Below, piece after piece: positions 1 through 6,267 of a stretch of DNA of 8,087 bases. The stretch's first letter is position 1. Each line of letters begins with the position of its first letter. The notes under the pieces were generated by a model. That model did no database searches, had not been told where the DNA came from, and saw only the letters and a program-made list of their open reading frames with translations. The stretch spans positions 1 through 8,087 of the forward strand of contig DATDIX010000013.1 in NCBI GenBank assembly GCA_036520835.1. Direction: 5' to 3'. The stretch is from VBAT01 sp036520835 (GTDB lineage: Bacteria > Bacteroidota > Bacteroidia > Chitinophagales > Chitinophagaceae). The translations under genes and the position numbers were made by a program.

Positions 1-2544
1 GTTTTTTGGTTCTAAGGAATGGCTGAGATATTCTCGCATCCGTATCACCATATTCTCCATCTTGTCGTTATCGGGCCTGATAGCCCAGACAATATCACTC
101 ATATTCTGCTGTATTTGCCCCGATTGATCAATCACCTTGTCAAGCAGTGACAATGCTTTCTGCTGATCGCTTTCCATGCTGATCTGTGAAACTTTTGAAA
201 GTATGTGAATGCTGGTCAATGTTGAACCGATCTCGTCGTGCAGGTCGCTTGCTATCACCTGGCGGACCTCAAAAAGCTCTTTCATTTTTTGGATGCGGTA
301 ACGATACAACGCATAAAGCCCCGCTCCAACAACAAGTATAACCAATATAATAAACCAGCCACGCTGCCAGAACGGAGGCAGGATGCTGAATGAATACTCA
401 GCCTGGTTGGTGCTCCATTCCTTATTTGCATTTAATGCTTTTACCTGGAAGATATATTTTCCGGGATTCAGCGAAGAGAAATTAACAGACTCCAGCGTTG
501 AAGCAGCCGACCAGTCTTCATTCCCGTTCTTCACCAAACGATAACTGTACTGCATCGCTTTCTCATTGAAATAGGAATTGGTGGAGAATTCAAAAATGAA
601 ATCATTCTCTTTGTAAGAAAACTCTGATCCTGCTTTTTTAATACCGGGAGTTCTGAAATTAACATATGCATTGAAAGGATAGGAGGGAATTTTTTTTGCC
701 GCATCAAAGTATACGATCCCGGGATGAGTGACCACCCAGACCCTGTCACGTGAATCATCGAAAACTACAACGGAACTTGTATTGATGCTGCGCAGCCTGC
801 CCTCATTGATCACCTCCCAGCTATCATTACTCAACTTTTTGATGTTATTTAACCCCATTGCTGTGGACACCCAGACCCTTCCATCCATGGAAGGCGCAAT
901 TGACCAGACACTTTTGCTACTCATTCCCTGCTCTGGTCCGAAATGAGTGATGGAGGAGACCTTATCCTTTTCAACACTAAGATAAAACAGGCCATTATAC
1001 CTTGTGCCTACCACGATATTTCCTTGCGCATCTTCTTCCAACGCCCGGACCAGGTTCAGCGCAGACATGTTCTCCGGAGCTTTTACTGTCTCTATTTTTT
1101 CAACTATTAATTGCTCCTTGTCGTATTGAATAGAATAATGCTGCACCGGTCCACCATACTCTCCAAGCCAGATATGATTTCTTCGGTCAATAGCTATTTC
1201 CCTGAAGTAAATGGGGTCTGAGATCAGCCCGAGCAAGCTGTTATGATACCAGGCATATAGTCCTTCATTTGTACCAATGAACAGTGTACCGCGGCTGTCT
1301 GTCTTTAATTCGCTGCTCCTGCGGGGAATCCGTGTCAATTTCTGATCATTCACTACCTGTTTGCTTTTTTCATCGAAGCTTGCCCGAAACAAGATGGAAT
1401 CTTTAACGTAATAGATCTGCTTATCCTTTGCGAGGAAGCTATTACAATTAAAAGGTTTTCCGTGATGCATTAACGTCCACATCCTGTTTTCGGCATACAC
1501 ATTGAAGCCATCATCGGTGGAAAGGAAAATATATTCGCCGTCCCTATACACATTGTTGATGTGATTCAGGATAAGCCCCTCATTCCGGGTGAACCGCTCC
1601 CAGAGTATTGAATTGATCTTGCAGATGCCGGTGCTGAATATGATCCACAGGTTGTCTTCCCTGTCAATCATCAGATCCTGGAATATAAGGCTGGGCAGGC
1701 CCTGGGTTTCTGTGTAAGAAGTTATTTCAAGAGATGCTGAAATACGAACTAATCGCTTTGATTGTTCTCTTACCCAGATATTCTTCTGCCTGTCAATCAC
1801 GAATTGACCAAGGCTGAGATTTTCTCCTGGCATTGAGAAATACAAGTCTGACGACACTTCAAATTTCCCGTTGGAGTTGGTGATTTTCTTTAGCTGGTAA
1901 AACTCTTTTCGATTCATTAACAGGAAAATATTGTCTTCGGTATCGCGGCGCATACCCGTAATACCCAGGGGAACAAGTGAGAGGCTTTTCTTATTCAGAT
2001 CAAAAATGACCAAATGGCCACGGTTGCTATAGGATAATAAAATTGAATCGTTATAAGCTATGAGTGTGGCATCAACCCCCATCGTCAATGCGGTGTCCCG
2101 GCAAATCAATGTTGCGCTGTCCTGTTCAAAAAGATACAATCCACTATTTTCCAGCAAATAATTTTTACCGCGATGAAATGTATGTTCCTGTAACTTAAAT
2201 GATGGGGCGAGACTGGTGACAGGCACCAACGAATCTCCTGCTATTTTAAGGGTCATGGGATAACTGCGGACCCAGATCTCTTCATTCACTTCCAAAAGAC
2301 CAAATACATAATCCAGTTTTGCATTTTTCGCGGGAGCAAAGGTTTTGAAGCGGTGACCATCGTAACGAATCACATCATACCCGCTCAGGAACCAGATCGA
2401 TCCTTTCTTATCCTGGAAGATGCCGGAACCCCCAACTAATTGATTGCCCTCATAAGATGAATATAGTGTAACAGGTAATTGCTGCGATTTAAGATTGGCG
2501 AATGCCAGCAATAGTATCAATATGCAGGGAAAGCGAAAATGCAT
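1..2544 (-). CDS. Two-component regulator propeller sensor histidine kinase (HisKA_3 type), 3' end outside window
   Basis: Open reading frame of 848 codons, uninterrupted to the left edge. Residues 1-20 look like a signal peptide (basic MHFRF, then a hydrophobic CILILLLAFA stretch). Residues about 40-620 carry repeated propeller motifs of the Reg_prop type, such as GSIWFLSGYDVIRYDGHRF near 48-66, TLFIGTNEGLYAW near 420-432 and RVWVSTAMGLNNI near 556-568. A Y_Y_Y-like domain follows (about 660-725, ending in PPFWQRGW), then one membrane helix (about 730-748). The dimerisation domain has DLHDEIGSTL with phospho-acceptor His769, the HisKA_3 family that pairs with LuxR/NarL-type regulators. The ATPase domain must lie beyond the edge. 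By family, the periplasmic propeller senses a ligand and signals through the inner membrane. The start at 2544 is preferred to an in-frame ATG at 2619 because it puts the signal peptide at the N-terminus. The ligand is unknown; with no HisKA/AraC output seen, it does not look like a hybrid polysaccharide-utilisation sensor. Confidence 0.93.
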   Translation of the reverse strand, partial: MHFRFPCILILLLAFANLKSQQLPVTLYSSYEGNQLVGGSGIFQDKKGSIWFLSGYDVIRYDGHRFKTFAPAKNAKLDYVFGLLEVNEEIWVRSYPMTLKIAGDSLVPVTSLAPSFKLQEHTFHRGKNYLLENSGLYLFEQDSATLICRDTALTMGVDATLIAYNDSILLSYSNRGHLVIFDLNKKSLSLVPLGITGMRRDTEDNIFLLMNRKEFYQLKKITNSNGKFEVSSDLYFSMPGENLSLGQFVIDRQKNIWVREQSKRLVRISASLEITSYTETQGLPSLIFQDLMIDREDNLWIIFSTGICKINSILWERFTRNEGLILNHINNVYRDGEYIFLSTDDGFNVYAENRMWTLMHHGKPFNCNSFLAKDKQIYYVKDSILFRASFDEKSKQVVNDQKLTRIPRRSSELKTDSRGTLFIGTNEGLYAWYHNSLLGLISDPIYFREIAIDRRNHIWLGEYGGPVQHYSIQYDKEQLIVEKIETVKAPENMSALNLVRALEEDAQGNIVVGTRYNGLFYLSVEKDKVSSITHFGPEQGMSSKSVWSIAPSMDGRVWVSTAMGLNNIKKLSNDSWEVINEGRLRSINTSSVVVFDDSRDRVWVVTHPGIVYFDAAKKIPSYPFNAYVNFRTPGIKKAGSEFSYKENDFIFEFSTNSYFNEKAMQYSYRLVKNGNEDWSAASTLESVNFSSLNPGKYIFQVKALNANKEWSTNQAEYSFSILPPFWQRGWFIILVILVVGAGLYALYRYRIQKMKELFEVRQVIASDLHDEIGSTLTSIHILSKVSQISMESDQQKALSLLDKVIDQSGQIQQNMSDIVWAIRPDNDKMENMVIRMREYLSHSLEPKN

Positions 2545-2569
2545 TTCATAAGCAGTTTGAATGAGGCAC

Positions 2570-2578
2570 CAAAAGATA
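2570..2578 (-). promoter_or_regulatory. Candidate -7 element for the propeller kinase
   Basis: Read on the minus strand this is TATCTTTTG, close to the Bacteroidota -7 consensus TAnnTTTG with one extra T. It ends 25 nt before the chosen ATG at 2544, which would give a short leader. No TTG-type -33 element is visible at the usual 19-21 bp upstream, so this is only a candidate. Confidence 0.35.
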
Positions 2579-2641
2579 CAAAAATTAACCTGCTTTCCAG
2601 TCGATATCCTGCTCAGCATACACGAATGACCAGACATCTTC

Positions 2642-2660
2642 AATGAAGTATATCTTCATT
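2642..2660. repeat. Perfect inverted repeat AATGAAG-N5-CTTCATT
   Basis: The arms are 7 bp and perfectly complementary (2642-2648 and 2654-2660), around the AT-only spacer TATAT. The site lies about 64 bp upstream of the candidate -7 element of the propeller kinase, a typical place for an activator dimer, and its AT-rich arms fit an operator better than a terminator. No gene for a cognate regulator is identifiable in the window. Confidence 0.45.
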
Positions 2661-2734
2661 CCAATTATTATGTTGTATTAATCTGAGAGCAGGATTATGC
2701 GAAAAACACTTGTAAAAGGAGAAGTCCATCAACA

Positions 2735-2786
2735 CAGAAGCCCCGAAAATCTCATGGCTTCTGCGGACCGGACGGGACACCATCCG
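2735..2786 (-). other. Two tandem hairpins downstream of the channel gene
   Basis: On the minus-strand transcript the first hairpin (2786 to 2769) pairs CGGATGG with CCGTCCG around a TGTC loop, seven pairs with one G-U wobble. The wobble favours an RNA structure on this strand: on the plus strand the same position is an A-C mismatch. Five bases later the second hairpin (2763 to 2735) pairs CAGAAGCC with GGCTTCTG, eight perfect pairs around a 13-nt loop. They begin about 130 nt after the channel stop codon. No T-run follows, so they may be a 3' UTR stabiliser or factor-dependent end rather than an intrinsic terminator. Confidence 0.4.
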
Positions 2787-2834
2787 TGCCGATGAATATA
2801 TCGAATCAACTTACTATAGACCTGGAATATCCCT

Positions 2835-2854
2835 GTTCACCAAAACAGTTCACC
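2835..2854. repeat. Short direct repeat GTTCACC x2
   Basis: GTTCACC occurs at 2835-2841 and again at 2848-2854, a 13-bp period separated by AAAACA. The two copies lie 64-83 bp downstream of the channel stop codon. It may be a binding site or simply chance; nothing else supports a function. Confidence 0.25.
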
Positions 2855-2917
2855 ATTCGGGATTCGTAGTTTTTTGTCCCTTACTCAACCCTTTTGCTTA
2901 CTCCCCATTATATGAGG

Positions 2918-3979
2918 TCAGCCTGTGTCCACTGAATGATTAAGCGGGGTCAACAACAGCTTTTGAGTGGGATAGGCGAAATCAATATGTTCTTTCTCAA
3001 ACCTTTCATACAAGCTAAGGCAAAAAGCCTGCTGGCTGTCCATATACTGCAGATAATCTGCAGTAAGTATATAATAAACAATTTCGAAATTCAGGCAGAA
3101 ATCCCCGAATCCTGAAAAATGCGTTCTGTCAAAAACTACCTGTTCCTGTGACCCGATAATTTCACGTACAATCGCTGGAATTTTTTTCAATTTGTCAGTG
3201 CTGGTCTCGTATGTCACCCCGATCGTCAGCAACACTCTTCTCTTCTCCATCCGCTTGTAATTTTGCACCCTGGAGTTAGTAAGATCAGTATTTGACATAA
3301 TCAATTGCTCACCTCCAAGCGTCCGAAGCCGGGTGGTCTTGATACCAATGTATTCGACGATCCCCGATTTATCTCCGACCACAATATAATCGCCAGCCTC
3401 AAAAGGCTTATCGAAAAAAATGACAAGGTAGCTGAACAGATCGGCCAATACGGCCTGTGCTGCCAGTGCGATCGCAATTCCACCAATTCCAAGACCGGTA
3501 ACAATAGTTGTGATATTGTATCCCAGGTTATCCAAAAGGAATACGATTCCTGCAATCCAAAGCATAATCTTGATGATAAGCAAAATTCCTTTTGCCTGTT
3601 TTACCTGATCCCCGCCCTGCCTTGTGAATCGTTGAAATATATACGAGAATAAGTCGGAAATTCCCCGAATAATGTAAAACACCACAATGACCATAAACAC
3701 AGCATGAACTATTTTGACAATGCCTTGTGGTAGTTCAAGATACCTGATTCCGGTATATATAGCTACAAAATAAAGTAAAGGCATCACTCCCCGCTGCAGC
3801 AATCTCACTAAAAAGTCATCCACGGTGGAGTTTGTTCTCTCTGCAATCCGTTTCACTTTTTTCAGCACCACAGCCTGAAGTATTCTGGCTAATGCCACGG
3901 CAAATAATGTTATCGCCATTGCAGTTAACCACACTTTTAAAGTATTACCCCAAAAAGTATCATCCCAGATTGAACCCAT
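2918..3979 (-). CDS. MscS-family small-conductance mechanosensitive ion channel
   Basis: The 353-residue product is an inner-membrane channel of the MscS family, whose members open under membrane tension and release solutes during hypo-osmotic shock. Hydrophobic segments appear at about 16-38, 66-82, 88-110 and 131-150. The pore-lining helix is about 156-190, with the family's small-residue pattern TGLGIGGIAIALAAQ, followed by LADLFSYLVIFFDKPFEAGD (about 178-197), the hallmark join to the beta domain. The beta domain (KSGIVEYIGIKTTRLRT, then QLIMSNTDLTNSRVQNY) and a C-terminal alpha/beta domain follow. There are more N-terminal helices than in the three-helix E. coli MscS, as in the longer YnaI/YbdG-like paralogues. 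The ATG at 3979 has a purine-rich GGGAAG upstream. The gene lies 86 bp downstream of the HAMP kinase on the same strand, so read-through is possible, but the gap carries its own phased box array. Family assignment is secure; the gating stimulus is not known. Confidence 0.95.
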   Translation of the reverse strand: MGSIWDDTFWGNTLKVWLTAMAITLFAVALARILQAVVLKKVKRIAERTNSTVDDFLVRLLQRGVMPLLYFVAIYTGIRYLELPQGIVKIVHAVFMVIVVFYIIRGISDLFSYIFQRFTRQGGDQVKQAKGILLIIKIMLWIAGIVFLLDNLGYNITTIVTGLGIGGIAIALAAQAVLADLFSYLVIFFDKPFEAGDYIVVGDKSGIVEYIGIKTTRLRTLGGEQLIMSNTDLTNSRVQNYKRMEKRRVLLTIGVTYETSTDKLKKIPAIVREIIGSQEQVVFDRTHFSGFGDFCLNFEIVYYILTADYLQYMDSQQAFCLSLYERFEKEHIDFAYPTQKLLLTPLNHSVDTG

Positions 3980-4007
3980 TTGCTTCCCGTTGATAATTAG
4001 TGATTCT

Positions 4008-4021
4008 CAAACGCAAAGGTC
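4008..4021 (-). promoter_or_regulatory. Candidate -7 elements for the channel gene (two overlapping choices)
   Basis: On the minus strand GACCTTTG (4021-4014) and TGCGTTTG (4015-4008) each match five of the six fixed positions of the Bacteroidota -7 motif TAnnTTTG. They lie between the phased box array (4031-4068) and the ATG at 3979. The box nearest the gene would fall close to where a -33 element is expected, as for an activator-dependent promoter. There is no obvious TTG -33. The choice between the two is open. Confidence 0.3.
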
Positions 4022-4030
4022 GATCTGGAT

Positions 4031-4068
4031 GATTACTGCTGGGTTAATGTCAAATTAGAGTTACATTA
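4031..4068 (-). promoter_or_regulatory. Four 11-bp-phased TAAtC-like boxes upstream of the channel gene
   Basis: Read on the minus strand, TAATG (4068-4064), TAATT (4057-4053), TAACC (4046-4042) and TAATC (4035-4031) start exactly 11 bp apart. An 11-bp direct-repeat period is the known binding geometry of OmpR/PhoB-family regulators, which dimerise head to tail on one DNA face. The same box, in cleaner form, occurs at 6204-6233 beside the gene of such a regulator. The most distal box overlaps the stop codon of the HAMP kinase. The array ends 51 nt before the channel ATG. I infer an operator; binding is unproven. Confidence 0.5.
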
Positions 4069-5442
4069 ATGAGCAGCGGGGAGAATAATTGAAAAGGTGG
4101 AACCCTGTCCCGGGGTTGAGCTAACAGTTATTGTACCTTTATGCAATTTGATAATGCGGCTGGCAAGCGAAAGTCCCAGTCCAAATCCCCCGATGCCATT
4201 GGCCTCTCCAATCCGGTAAAATGGCTGGAAAATATGATCCAGTTCCTTTTGATCGATTCCAATACCTTTATCAATAACCTCGATGATAAATTCTTTATCT
4301 TTCAGTTTTAGCAAAACCCTGGCCGTGTGATCATCGGAATATTTGCAGGCATTTGCAACAACGTTATTGATAGCAGCAAATAAAAGTTCTTCGTTTCCAA
4401 GCACCAATAAGGTATTTTCATTATCAGGAAGATCGTTAAAAAGCAGGGAAACAACGTTACGATTATCTTTTTTCCTCATTTCAGCAGGCAGCCTCATTAA
4501 TACTTCGTCAATCCTGACCAGGTCAATATTCAATCCTCCCGGATTGCCGGAAGCAGTCGCGAATTTTAGCAGGGTCTGCACAAGGCTGCTCATATGATGT
4601 ACATCCTTTAAGACAACCTGGATAATATGGCGGTATTCCTCTTCATTTCGGTGTCGTTGAAGTGAAATTTCAAGCTGGCTGGAAATCAGGGTTAGGGGTG
4701 TCGAAAGTTCGTGTGAGGCATTGGAAATAAACCTTCGTTGCAATTCAAAACTTTCCTTCAGCCGGTCAAGTAGCTCGTTCAAAGTTGTTGCGAGATAATG
4801 CCATTCGTCGATATTCCGGCTTGTCTTTATACGACGATCGAGACTGTGGGCAGAAATATCCTTGACTTCGCTTGCAATCCTGCTGACCGGTTTGAGTAAT
4901 TGCCTGGAAAATATATACCCCCCGGCAAAAGAAAACAGGGTTCCCCCGATAAAGCAAAGCGCAAGTATGCTTTTCAGGTGTTTTAGCCTATTCTTTCCAT
5001 CTGCATCTTCAGCTGCGCAAAAGACTACTAATTTGTCCCTGCTTTCCCTATTATGAAAAGCCACCACATCCCTGGGCCCTTCAGAATAATACAGCATTCC
5101 ATTATCGATCGTTTTTTGAAAAAGATCCTGCCTGATATGAAGAGTATCACCGGCAATTTCACTATAATAATATACTGGATCTTTGTTTAGATGATATGCC
5201 TGGACTGTTTTTCTTTTTAATGCCAGGGTGGTGGAGGAGTCGATCCTGCGTATTAATTGCTGATCAAATATTTCCGATTGCTTCAACAGTCTTGCTGTGG
5301 TAATTGCCCGGTTAGTTAACCTTTTTTTGATTGTCTCTATCCGCTCAGCAGAAGAGAAATAGTAAATCCCCCCGCATACGATCGCCCAGATGATCATTAC
5401 CACAAATGTGAAAAGTAAAGTGATTCTTAACCGTACTGACAT
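4066..5442 (-). CDS. HAMP-domain sensor histidine kinase, partner of the adjacent OmpR-type regulator
   Basis: The 458-residue inner-membrane kinase has the classical order. A first helix (about 9-29) is followed by a periplasmic region (about 31-156) with no motif I recognise, a second helix (about 158-180) and a HAMP linker (about 181-233, LLKPVSRIASEVKDIS). The dimerisation domain has FISNASHELSTPLTLISSQ with phospho-acceptor His244. The ATPase domain has an N box (NNVVANACKYS, about 359-369), G1 box DKGIGID starting at Asp391, F box FQPFYRI and G2 box GGFGLGLSLA near 418-427. All catalytic motifs look intact. The residue three after the histidine is Ser where Arg or Lys is commoner (HELSTP), which is tolerated in this family. 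Its start lies 2 nt after the regulator stop, so the two are almost certainly co-transcribed and translationally coupled. Length and layout resemble CusS/ArlS-type kinases; the stimulus cannot be read from the sequence. Confidence 0.95.
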   Translation of the reverse strand: MSVRLRITLLFTFVVMIIWAIVCGGIYYFSSAERIETIKKRLTNRAITTARLLKQSEIFDQQLIRRIDSSTTLALKRKTVQAYHLNKDPVYYYSEIAGDTLHIRQDLFQKTIDNGMLYYSEGPRDVVAFHNRESRDKLVVFCAAEDADGKNRLKHLKSILALCFIGGTLFSFAGGYIFSRQLLKPVSRIASEVKDISAHSLDRRIKTSRNIDEWHYLATTLNELLDRLKESFELQRRFISNASHELSTPLTLISSQLEISLQRHRNEEEYRHIIQVVLKDVHHMSSLVQTLLKFATASGNPGGLNIDLVRIDEVLMRLPAEMRKKDNRNVVSLLFNDLPDNENTLLVLGNEELLFAAINNVVANACKYSDDHTARVLLKLKDKEFIIEVIDKGIGIDQKELDHIFQPFYRIGEANGIGGFGLGLSLASRIIKLHKGTITVSSTPGQGSTFSIILPAAH

Positions 5443-5444
5443 AC

Positions 5445-6137
5445 CTAACTGTTTTCCTTCAGGACATAACCCATTCCCACCTGCGTATGAATTAGCTTTT
5501 CCGGGAAAGGTTTGTCTATTTTATTTCGAACATAATTAATATATACATCGATAATATTCGTATTAGTATCAAAATCAATATCCCAGACATTGATAGCAAT
5601 ATCTGCACGTGATACCACTCTGTTTTTATTCCTCAACAGATATTCAAGCAATTGAAATTCCTTTGCTGTCAATAAAATTACCTGGCCGTCTCTTGTTACT
5701 GCCTTGGTATCAAGATTCATTTCCAGGTCGGCCGCATGGAGCATATTTCCTGTGGGAAGCAAGGGATCGGCACTTCTTCGCAAAAGCACCCTTATTTTCA
5801 TGGTTAATTCCCTGAACTCGAACGGCTTTATGATATAATCATCTGCTCCGGCGTCATAGCCTTCTATCTTATCATCAATGGTGTTCAGGGATGTCAGCAT
5901 AATAACCGGTACATTTTTGTTTCCTGCGCGGATATGCTTGCATAGATCATACCCATTCATTCCGGGAAGATTGATGTCTAAAATTACCAGGTCAAAAGGT
6001 TGATTTTGGAAAAGCCGGAACCCTATGTTTCCATCATAAGCGACCATCACCTCGTATCCATTTTCCGTCAATCCAAAACGAAGAGTATCGGCAATCCGGT
6101 GTTCATCCTCTACTAATAATATGCGTGCATTTTCCAT
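5445..6137 (-). CDS. OmpR/PhoB-family DNA-binding response regulator
   Basis: The 230-residue regulator has an N-terminal receiver domain (about 4-115) with the acidic pair Glu10/Asp11, phospho-acceptor Asp54 (VILDINLPGMNG), switch Thr82 (VIMLTS) and Lys104 (YIIKPFE). The C-terminal winged-helix effector domain (about 130-227) shows LTAKEFQLLEYLLRNKNRVVSR, the TNIIDVYINYVRNKID recognition-helix region and the wing TQVGMGYVL. All phosphorelay residues are present. It is the first gene of a minus-strand unit with the HAMP kinase and perhaps the channel gene. By family it should act as a dimer on direct repeats spaced about 11 bp, and two such arrays lie in the intergenic regions either side of this gene pair. 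It resembles CusR-like Bacteroidota regulators but no specific symbol is justified. Confidence 0.96.
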   Translation of the reverse strand: MENARILLVEDEHRIADTLRFGLTENGYEVMVAYDGNIGFRLFQNQPFDLVILDINLPGMNGYDLCKHIRAGNKNVPVIMLTSLNTIDDKIEGYDAGADDYIIKPFEFRELTMKIRVLLRRSADPLLPTGNMLHAADLEMNLDTKAVTRDGQVILLTAKEFQLLEYLLRNKNRVVSRADIAINVWDIDFDTNTNIIDVYINYVRNKIDKPFPEKLIHTQVGMGYVLKENS

Positions 6138-6144
6138 GGTTTAA

Positions 6145-6152
6145 CTAAGATA
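6145..6152 (-). promoter_or_regulatory. Candidate -7 element of the regulator/kinase operon
   Basis: On the minus strand this reads TATCTTAG, sharing TAnnTT with the Bacteroidota -7 motif. It ends 7 nt before the regulator ATG at 6137, so the transcript would be leaderless or nearly so. The same arrangement, TATCTT then nine bases then ATG, occurs in front of the divergent Usp gene. No -33 motif is clear. Confidence 0.3.
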
Positions 6153-6167
6153 AACAACTTACAGGAT

Positions 6168-6202
6168 AAAGGCAGCGCTACCCGGTCGTGCCTTTGCTGC
6201 CT
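6168..6202. repeat. Inverted repeat in the divergent promoter region, with a competing alternative pairing
   Basis: AAAGGCA (6168-6174) and TGCCTTT (6189-6195) are perfect 7-bp complementary arms around a 14-nt spacer. The same left segment, AGGCAGC (6170-6176), is also perfectly complementary to GCTGCCT (6196-6202), so two stems are mutually exclusive. It lies 15 bp upstream of the regulator's candidate -7 element and outside either expected transcript, which favours a protein-binding site over an RNA switch. A repressor or autoregulatory operator is possible. Confidence 0.4.
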
Positions 6203-6203
6203 G

Positions 6204-6233
6204 TTTAATCTCTTTCTAATCTGTGGTTAATCA
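6204..6233 (+). promoter_or_regulatory. Three exact TAATC boxes at 11-bp period (candidate OmpR-type binding array)
   Basis: TAATC occurs at 6206-6210, 6217-6221 and 6228-6232, exactly 11 bp apart. Flanks are partly conserved, giving TTTAATCT, TCTAATCT and GTTAATCA. A fourth, poorer element (TAAAT, 6239-6243) falls in the same phase. This is the arrangement bound head to tail by OmpR/PhoB-family regulators, and the gene of one begins 67 bp away on the opposite strand. The third box ends 20 bp before the candidate -7 element of the Usp gene, a position suited to activation, and the array could also serve autoregulation of the regulator operon. The box logic is inferred from spacing, not demonstrated. 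Confidence 0.55.
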
Positions 6234-6252
6234 TAAACTAAATACTGCAGGC

Positions 6253-6260
6253 TATCTTTA
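6253..6260 (+). promoter_or_regulatory. Candidate -7 element of the Usp gene
   Basis: TATCTTTA matches five of the six fixed positions of TAnnTTTG. It ends 7 nt before the chosen ATG at 6268, implying an almost leaderless message. The nearest phased TAATC box ends 20 bp upstream, where a -33 element would lie. Confidence 0.35.
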
Positions 6261-6267
6261 TTCTACT

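Larger units (their letters stand above)
2545..2917. other. Non-coding stretch between channel gene and propeller kinase
   Basis: This 373-base gap separates two minus-strand genes. It holds, from right to left, a direct repeat of GTTCACC, two neighbouring hairpins, a perfect 7-bp inverted repeat and a weak -7 promoter candidate for the propeller kinase. I see no tRNA-like fold and no convincing small gene. A stop-free plus-strand frame crosses the region but has no ATG and runs into the channel gene. No hairpin is followed by a T-run on the minus strand, so no intrinsic terminator can be called after the channel gene. Confidence 0.6.

Noticed and set aside
531..946. Small open frames on both strands within the propeller kinase
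   Set aside because: They lie in other frames of a continuous 848-codon gene whose propeller and Y_Y_Y motifs cross this region.
2545..2619. Upstream in-frame ATG at 2619 for the propeller kinase
   Set aside because: It would bury the signal peptide behind 25 residues and place the likely -7 element inside the coding region.
2735..2763. Intrinsic terminator after the channel gene
   Set aside because: The 8-bp stem is good, but the minus strand continues with TGTTGATGG and not a T-run, so it is reported only as a hairpin.
2716..2943. Stop-free plus-strand frame of 75 codons across the gap after the channel gene
   Set aside because: It has no ATG, follows a stop directly, overlaps the end of the channel gene on the other strand, and its translation resembles no family I know. 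A frame of this length is not rare by chance.
6223..6267. GTG start that would lengthen the Usp protein by 15 residues
   Set aside because: Usp proteins begin within a few residues of the first strand, which ATG 6268 supplies. The GTG also lies inside the phased TAATC array and upstream of the -7 candidate.
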